The notes below the pieces were generated by a model. The model saw only the letters and a program-made list of their open reading frames with translations, did no database searches and was not told the origin of the DNA. The translations under genes and the position numbers were made by a program. DNA of 64,000 nt from Leifsonia sp. PS1209 (GTDB lineage: Bacteria; Actinomycetota; Actinomycetes; Actinomycetales; Microbacteriaceae), in assembly GCF_012317045.1 (NCBI RefSeq), contig NZ_CP051154.1, positions 3,224,001 through 3,288,000 on the forward strand, read 5' to 3'. Below, in pieces: positions 59,245 to 64,000 of this stretch; the stretch's first letter is position 1, and each line of letters begins with the position of its first letter.

Positions 59245-59892
59245 ATGGCAACAAGCGGCGGCAGTGCCAGTCCACGCCCGGAAACGGAACGCAAGCGCAA
59301 GGAGATCCTGCGCGCGGCGATCGAGACCTTCGGAACCAAGGGTTCGACGAACGGCACCCTCGCCGACATCGCCGAGCAGGTCGGCATCACCCACGCGGGC
59401 GTCCTGCACCACTTCGGCTCCAAGCAGAACCTGCTCCTCGAAGTGCTCGAGTTCCGCGACAAGGACGACGTCGCCCAGCTGCCGGACCGCCACGTCCCTC
59501 GTGGTCCCGCCCTGTTCGCGCACCTCGTCGCGACCGCGCAGCGCAACGCCCTCCGGCCCGGCATCGTGCAGGTGTACACCGTGCTCTCCGCCGAGTCCGT
59601 CACCGACGACCACCCCGCGAAGGCGTTCTTCCAGGACCGCTACCGCGTGCTCAGAGAGGAAGTCGACGCTGCCTTCCGCGCCCTCTGCGCCCAGGAGAAT
59701 CTGACGGAGCCGGAGACGATCGACAAGGCTGCCGCCTCCATCCTGGCCGTGATGGACGGCCTCCAGCTGCAGTGGCTCCTCGACCCGACAGCCGTCGACC
59801 TCGCCGGCGCGAGCGAGTTCGCCATCCAGGGGATCGTCAACAGCGCACTCAACCCCGGACCGGAGCTCGGCACCTACCTGCGCGAGGGCTGA
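59245..59892 (+). CDS. TetR-family regulator of the region D importer
   Basis: 215 residues. DNA-binding part: RKRKEILRAAIETFGTKG then TNGTLADIAEQVGITHAGVL and HHFGSKQNLLLEVLEFRDKD. The ligand domain ends with a long helix pair (EPETIDKAAASILAVMDGLQ). The ATG at 59245 is the first one after a purine-rich stretch. It is divergent from the Opp/Dpp-type operon; the repeat AACTTGCTT/AAGCAAGTT between them is its likely target. The inducer is probably the transported oligosaccharide or a product of the GH3 enzyme. Confidence 0.9.
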   Translation: MATSGGSASPRPETERKRKEILRAAIETFGTKGSTNGTLADIAEQVGITHAGVLHHFGSKQNLLLEVLEFRDKDDVAQLPDRHVPRGPALFAHLVATAQRNALRPGIVQVYTVLSAESVTDDHPAKAFFQDRYRVLREEVDAAFRALCAQENLTEPETIDKAAASILAVMDGLQLQWLLDPTAVDLAGASEFAIQGIVNSALNPGPELGTYLREG

Positions 59893-59906
59893 GCCCGTTC
59901 GCGGGC
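59893..59906. terminator. Small UUCG hairpin between convergent TetR and DeoR genes
   Basis: GCCCG-TTCG-CGGGC starts at the base after the TetR stop and ends 5 bp before the DeoR stop. TTCG is a very stable loop. The stem is short and lacks a T-run. Confidence 0.45.
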
Positions 59907-59911
59907 GCCGC

Positions 59912-60664
59912 CTACTCGGCCAGCACGATCCGCGTGCCGTGCTCGGCGGCCGCCTCCAGCGTCGCCGTGCCTGACCCCGGCGTGGTGACGACCGACTCGA
60001 AGTCCCGGATGGACGCGATGCGGTAGACACCCTCCCCGGGGAACTTGAGCGACGTGGCGACCAGGATGCTGCGGTCGGCCGCACGGCGCATCCTGTCTTT
60101 GACGCCCGCCTCCTGATTCAGGTCGGTGACGACCGAGCCGTCCGGGCGGATGCCCCCGCTGCTGATGACGGCGACGTCGGCGTGGATCAACGCCAGCATC
60201 TGCTCGGTGAGCGGGCCGGAGACGGTACCGGGCTTCGAGCCGACCGCGCCGCCGAGCAGGATGAGCGTGCACGTCGGATCGTCACCGAGCGCGCGCAGGA
60301 TCCACAGGTTGTTCGTGACGATGGTGACGGGACGGTCCTTCAGCTGCCGCGCGATGGCGAGCGTGGTGTGGCCGATGTCGAGGAGCACCACCTGGCCGTC
60401 GCCGATCAGGTCGGCCGTCGCAGCGGCGACGACCAGTTTCTCTCCGGCGTCCGGGTCGAGATCCGGATACTCGTCGTCCGGCGTCTCCGCCGGCTTCGCT
60501 CCCCCGTGCACCCTGCGCAGGCTGCCGGCGATCTCGAGTCGTTCGAGGTCGCGGCGGATCGTGGTTCCGCTGACCGCGAGGAGCTGCGACAGTTCGTCCA
60601 CCGTCGCGCTCCCTGCTCTGCGGACGCGGTCGACGATGGCAGCTTCGCGCTGGTGGGTGAGCAT
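59912..60664 (-). CDS. DeoR-family transcriptional regulator
   Basis: 250 residues. Winged helix: MLTHQREAAIVDRVRRAGSA then VDELSQLLAVSGTTIRRDLE and LRRVHGGAKP, the standard DeoR start. The effector domain resembles ribose-5-phosphate isomerase: VVLLDIGHTTLAIARQL, TNNLWILRAL, LLGGAV, ISSGGIRPDGSVVTDLNQEA, RSILVATSLKF. The family usually senses phosphorylated metabolites. It is divergent from the importer at 60871, and repeated GCTCATNTGAA motifs lie between them. Confidence 0.92.
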   Translation of the reverse strand: MLTHQREAAIVDRVRRAGSATVDELSQLLAVSGTTIRRDLERLEIAGSLRRVHGGAKPAETPDDEYPDLDPDAGEKLVVAAATADLIGDGQVVLLDIGHTTLAIARQLKDRPVTIVTNNLWILRALGDDPTCTLILLGGAVGSKPGTVSGPLTEQMLALIHADVAVISSGGIRPDGSVVTDLNQEAGVKDRMRRAADRSILVATSLKFPGEGVYRIASIRDFESVVTTPGSGTATLEAAAEHGTRIVLAE

Positions 60665-60704
60665 GTTTTCTTCTCTCGTGGCGGGCGAACCTCAGTCTCG
60701 CCGT

Positions 60705-60758
60705 GCTCATTTTCGCTCATATGAACGCCGAATGAACAGTATCTGGCGCTCATTTGAA
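60705..60758. promoter_or_regulatory. Repeated DeoR-type operator motifs
   Basis: GCTCAT occurs at 60705-60710, extended as GCTCATATGAACGC at 60715-60728 and GCTCATTTGAA at 60748-60758, with AATGAAC at 60731-60737 in between. Repeated short elements are typical of DeoR control. They lie 41-94 bp before deoR and 113-166 bp before the importer gene. Confidence 0.55.
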
Positions 60759-60870
60759 AGGTGCTGCGCAACTATCGCCAAGAACGTGCACCCCCGATTA
60801 GCGTGACGAGTGTTCGCCCCGACGACCAGGACGAACGCCCCTCCACCCCCTTCCCTCTCAGGAGTGCTCC

Positions 60871-62022
60871 GTGAAAACCCCTCGCCTGATCGCCTCCGTG
60901 GCAGCCGTCGCTGCCATCGGGCTCGCCCTCGCCGGCTGCGCGCAGAGCAGCTCGGCCGCGTCGTCCACCGACGGCGCAGACAAGAAGCTCACCGTCTTCC
61001 TCAGCGCAGACACCAACATCCAGGATCTCTGGCAGAAGACGCTCATCCCCGCGTTCGTGAAGGCCAATCCGGGATACAGCGTGTCCGTCGACTTCGACCT
61101 GCACGGGCTGCACGACCAGCAGACCGTCGCCAAGCTCACCGCGGCGACCATCCAGAAGAAGGACCCCGGCTACGACCTCGTCGACGCCGGTTTCGTCTCG
61201 CAGGTCGCCGCATCCGGGCTGCTCGAGAAGGTCTCCGGCACCGACGTCCCCGGCCTGAAGGACGTTCCGAAGGACCTCGTCACGGCCGGCGGCAACGGCG
61301 GCATCCCCTACCGCGGCTCCAGTGTCGTGCTCGCGTACGACACCAAGACCGTCGCCACCCCGCCGAAGACGCTCGACGACCTGCTCGCCTGGATCAAGGC
61401 CAACCCCGGCAAGTTCACGTACAACTCCCCGGACACGGGAGGCAGCGGCCAGTCGTTCGTCACGACCGTGCTCGACCAGAACGTCTCCGCCGCCGACCGC
61501 ACCAAGCTGGTCACCGGCTCGGCGCCCGAGGTCGAGGGCGACTGGGACAAGGGATTCGCGACGCTCGCGAGCCTCAACCCGTACGTGTACCAGAAGGGCG
61601 TGTACCCGAACGGGAACAACCAGGTGCTCGATCTCCTCTCCAGCGGCCAGATCTCGATCGCCCCGGTGTGGAGCGACCAGTTCGTCACCGGCCACAAGAA
61701 CGGCCAGATCCCCGCGAACATCGCGTACACCCAGATCTCCGACCCGTCGCTGACCGGCGGCGCCAGCTACCTCGGCATCCCCTCCGCCACCCCGCGCAAG
61801 GCGGGAGCCGAGAAGCTGGTGTCCTGGCTGCTCACCCCGGATGCTCAGGCGCTCGTCGCAGACAGCATCTCCGGATACCCGGTGATCGCGCTCGACAAGC
61901 TGCCGTCCTCGGTTCAGGACCAGTTCAAGAACGCCGACATCGCCAACCTCCGCCCGGCATACTTCGCCACCACCGCCGCCGACATGAACAAGGCGTGGGC
62001 GCAGAAGGTCCCCGGCAAGTAA
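60871..62022 (+). CDS. ABC importer binding lipoprotein (ferric/phosphonate/polyamine type)
   Basis: 383 residues. Signal peptide LIASVAAVAAIGLALAGC with lipobox. The fold is the small type II binding protein group (AfuA/PotD/PhnS-like): KLTVFLSADTNIQDLWQKTL, PGYDLVDAGFVSQVAASGL, GGIPYRGSSVVLAYDTKTV, ISIAPVWSDQFVTGHKNGQI, YLGIPSATPRKAGAEKLVSW. The GTG start is preceded by GGAG with 6-bp spacing. First gene of a four-gene operon (binding protein, two permeases, ATPase). The ligand is uncertain; DeoR control suggests an organophosphate, phosphonate or sugar rather than iron. Confidence 0.88.
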   Translation: MKTPRLIASVAAVAAIGLALAGCAQSSSAASSTDGADKKLTVFLSADTNIQDLWQKTLIPAFVKANPGYSVSVDFDLHGLHDQQTVAKLTAATIQKKDPGYDLVDAGFVSQVAASGLLEKVSGTDVPGLKDVPKDLVTAGGNGGIPYRGSSVVLAYDTKTVATPPKTLDDLLAWIKANPGKFTYNSPDTGGSGQSFVTTVLDQNVSAADRTKLVTGSAPEVEGDWDKGFATLASLNPYVYQKGVYPNGNNQVLDLLSSGQISIAPVWSDQFVTGHKNGQIPANIAYTQISDPSLTGGASYLGIPSATPRKAGAEKLVSWLLTPDAQALVADSISGYPVIALDKLPSSVQDQFKNADIANLRPAYFATTAADMNKAWAQKVPGK

Positions 62023-62969
62023 TGGCCACCGTCACCGCCGCCCCGGCGGCGACCACCGCGGTCCGCAGCGCCAGCACGGCGCGGCGGTCCGCGGTGACCG
62101 GCTTCCTGCTCGCGCTGCCTCCCGTGGTGGTGATCGCCCTGTTCGTCGGGGTGCCCGTGGTGCTCGCCCTCGCGTTCAGCGTCGGCTTCACGGGCGGCCT
62201 GAACTCCGTGATCGCGGCCGTCGGTCAGAACGTGCACCACGCGGACGGCGCCCTGCCGACCTTCGCCGCATACGGCGACGTGTTCGCCACCGAGGCGTTC
62301 TGGCAGGACCTCGGGCTGACGCTCGGGGTGACCGTCGCGAGCACCGCGATCGTCGTCGTCCTCGCGGGCGGCATCGGCCTGTATCTGCGGCTGCGCGGCG
62401 GCTGGCTCGCCCGGTTCCTGTCCGCCATCGCCATCGTGCCGCTGTTCATCCCCGTGGTCATCGCCTCCTGGGCGATTCTCACCTTCTACTCCGCCGACGG
62501 CTTCCTCCGGAGCCTGCTCGCGCAGATCGGCGTCGACGGCCCGGTGTGGGCGTACACGGCGACCGCCATCGTCATCGGCTCCGCGTGGACGTCCCTTCCG
62601 TTCGCCGTGCTGATGATCGTGTCCGGGCTGCAGTCCGTTCCCGACGCTCTGATCGAGGCGGCCAGGGATGCGGGAGCGGGCACCGTGCGGATCGTGCGCA
62701 CCATCCTGCTGCCGATGAGTGCCGTCCCGATCGTGATCGCCGTCACCTTCACCGCCATCGGCGTGATCGGCTCGTACACGGTCCCGTACTTCACCGGTCC
62801 GAACGCTCCGACCATGCTCGGCGTCGCTCTCGCCAGCTACTTCACCTCGTACAACCAGCCGCAACAGTCGCTCGTGATGGCCTTCGTGGTCTTCCTCGCC
62901 GCGGCGGGCATCGGCGCGCTGTACGTCTGGGCGAACTTCCGCAGCGCCCGCCGCGAGGGGAGGATCTGA
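62022..62969 (+). CDS. ABC importer permease 1 (PotB/ThiP-like)
   Basis: 315 residues with six helices: VTGFLLALPPVVVIALFVGV first. The EAA loop reads AARDAGAGTVRIVRTILLPM, and YTVPYFTGPNAPTMLGVALA precedes the last helices as in spermidine/phosphonate-type permeases. The start shares bases with the binding-protein stop (TAATG). It overlaps the second permease by one base (TGATG). Confidence 0.9.
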   Translation: MATVTAAPAATTAVRSASTARRSAVTGFLLALPPVVVIALFVGVPVVLALAFSVGFTGGLNSVIAAVGQNVHHADGALPTFAAYGDVFATEAFWQDLGLTLGVTVASTAIVVVLAGGIGLYLRLRGGWLARFLSAIAIVPLFIPVVIASWAILTFYSADGFLRSLLAQIGVDGPVWAYTATAIVIGSAWTSLPFAVLMIVSGLQSVPDALIEAARDAGAGTVRIVRTILLPMSAVPIVIAVTFTAIGVIGSYTVPYFTGPNAPTMLGVALASYFTSYNQPQQSLVMAFVVFLAAAGIGALYVWANFRSARREGRI

Positions 62970-63790
62970 TGCCGGGCGCCGTCTCCGCCGTGCTCCGCGC
63001 ATCCGGTGCCACGCTGTTCGCGATCGTGCTGCTGGTGTTCGTGCTCGGCCCGCTGCTCTGGCTGGGCGCCCACGCGTTCGCGGACACCTGGACGTACCCG
63101 CACCTGCTTCCAGACTCGTGGACGCTGCGCTGGTGGTCGACGGTGTTCAGCGATCCGGCGCTCGGCTCGTCCATCCAGAACTCGCTGCTCATCACGCCTG
63201 TGGTCGTGCTCGTCTCCGCCGTGGTCTGTCTGCCCGCCGCATACGCCTTCGCGCGGTTCGAGTTCCCCGGTCGCCGGCTCTTCCTGATCGGCCTGTTCGC
63301 CACGAACGCGTTCCCGCGGATGGGGCTGTTCGCGACCCTCGCCTCCCTCTACTACGCGCTCGGCCTGATGAACACGATCGCGGGTGTCGTGGTGGTGCAG
63401 CTCCTCGGGACCATCGTGTTCATGACCTGGATCCCGGCCGCCGCGTTCTCCGCCGTCCCCCGCTCGCTGGAGGAGGCCGCGCGCGACGCGGGAGCATCCC
63501 GGGCGCGCGTGTTCTTCACCGTCACGCTGCGACTGGCGCTCCCCGGCATCCTGGTCGGCGCCGTGATGGCGTTCCTCGCGGCGTTCGACGAGGCGCAGGG
63601 CACGTACCTGGTCGGCGCACCGGACATCCTCACCATGCCGACCGAGATGTACAGCCTCGTCCTCAACTTCCCCAAGCAGGTCGCCGCCGTCTTCTCGATC
63701 CTCCTCGCCATCCCCTCCGTCGTGCTGCTGCTCACCGTGCGCAAGCACGTGATGGGCGGCCAGCTCGCCGAAGGCTTCCAACTCAAATGA
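62969..63790 (+). CDS. ABC importer permease 2 (PotC-like)
   Basis: 273 residues. Helix 1 is LFAIVLLVFVLGPLLWLGAH; the EAA loop is AARDAGASRARVFFTVTLRL. GAPDILTMPTEMYSLVLNF lies before the last helix. It starts in the TGATG overlap with permease 1 and its stop overlaps an ATG (63787) that is in frame with the ATPase gene. Confidence 0.9.
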   Translation: MPGAVSAVLRASGATLFAIVLLVFVLGPLLWLGAHAFADTWTYPHLLPDSWTLRWWSTVFSDPALGSSIQNSLLITPVVVLVSAVVCLPAAYAFARFEFPGRRLFLIGLFATNAFPRMGLFATLASLYYALGLMNTIAGVVVVQLLGTIVFMTWIPAAAFSAVPRSLEEAARDAGASRARVFFTVTLRLALPGILVGAVMAFLAAFDEAQGTYLVGAPDILTMPTEMYSLVLNFPKQVAAVFSILLAIPSVVLLLTVRKHVMGGQLAEGFQLK

Positions 63791-63819
63791 CCGTCCGACT
63801 CACGAACAAGGAGCACTCC

Positions 63820-64000
63820 GTGACCTCCCTCTCCGCCGCGACCGGCGGCTCCGGTGCAGGCGGCCTGCGTCTCTCCGGGCTCAGCAAGACGCTGGGCGGC
63901 CGCACCATCATCGACGACCTCGACCTCACCGTGCAGAGCGGCGAACTGGTCTCCCTGCTCGGTCCGTCCGGCTGCGGCAAGACCACCACGCTCCGGATGA
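63820..64000 (+). CDS. ABC importer ATPase, N-terminal part (cut by window end)
   Basis: The visible 60 residues contain LRLSGLSKTLGGRTIIDDL and Walker A LLGPSGCGKTTTLRM, typical of PotA/FbpC-like ATPases. GTG at 63820 has GGAG 6 bp upstream and is preferred; an in-frame ATG at 63787 overlaps the permease stop and would add 11 residues. The gene completes the importer that starts at 60871 and continues beyond the window. Confidence 0.88.
   Translation, partial: MTSLSAATGGSGAGGLRLSGLSKTLGGRTIIDDLDLTVQSGELVSLLGPSGCGKTTTLRM

Noticed and set aside
60871..64000. A definite iron (FbpABC) importer
   Set aside because: No iron-binding Tyr pair could be confirmed and the regulator is DeoR, not a Fur/DtxR protein. 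The ligand is left open.

Overview
The window is gene-dense, very GC-rich DNA from a high-GC Gram-positive bacterium. I infer an actinobacterium of the Microbacteriaceae type. The reasons are strong G/C preference at third codon positions, many GTG/TTG starts and 4-bp start/stop overlaps, an unusually common GGATGCG/CGCATCC word, several LacI-controlled sugar operons, and sugar importers without their own ATPase. No tRNA, rRNA, CRISPR array, transposase or phage gene was seen.

Layout. 1-8.9 kb is mixed: a cut LysR regulator, a GIY-YIG protein, a TetR/glycosyltransferase divergent pair, a DUF3892 protein with no normal start codon, a Rid protein, a frameshifted phospholipase D-like gene and a UvrA-like ABC ATPase. 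8.9-19.1 kb (region A) looks like an arabinan or arabinoside locus: a secreted sialidase-fold hydrolase with two carbohydrate-binding modules, GH51 arabinofuranosidase, GH1-like enzyme, CUT1 importer, a left-handed beta-helix protein and LacI-A. 19.4-23.5 kb holds UbiA, a two-component system and an MFS exporter. 23.5-34.8 kb (region B) holds LacI-B, a CUT1 importer and a set matching the oxidative (Weimberg) pentose pathway: SMP-30 lactonase, IlvD/Edd dehydratase, FAH-family dehydratase and alpha-ketoglutarate-semialdehyde dehydrogenase. The C-terminal stub of a short-chain dehydrogenase sits just before the lactonase. A MarR/SDR pair follows. 34.9-49.1 kb (region C) has an MFS importer, GH2, two DUF2804 paralogues, a third CUT1 importer and LacI-C, followed by a CoA-transferase / glutaryl-CoA-dehydrogenase-like / aldehyde dehydrogenase operon. 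49.1-51.2 kb has a PEP-mutase-family enzyme and an exported alpha/beta hydrolase. 51.3-59.9 kb (region D) is a GH3 glycosidase with a complete Opp/Dpp-type importer and TetR. 59.9-64 kb is a DeoR-controlled ferric/phosphonate/polyamine-type importer cut by the window end.

The regions fit together as uptake and catabolism of plant cell-wall sugars. Operator-like sequences can be read for each system. LacI-A: CAACGTTG palindromes over a near-consensus promoter. LacI-B: CGMAAGTTTTCS in front of both halves of region B. LacI-C: TTGCAACGTKGAMA in front of the MFS/GH2 operon, the importer/lacI pair and the CoA-transferase operon. The three CUT1 importers have no local ATPase and presumably share an MsiK-like one encoded elsewhere.

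Most interesting points: (i) a 58-bp palindromic element in three equal-length copies, two of them between convergent genes whose stop codons they supply; (ii) the region C regulon, which joins sugar import, GH2 and a DUF2804 pair to acyl-CoA chemistry that suggests a C5 dicarboxylate, a combination I do not recognise as described; (iii) the decayed dehydrogenase in the Weimberg-type locus.
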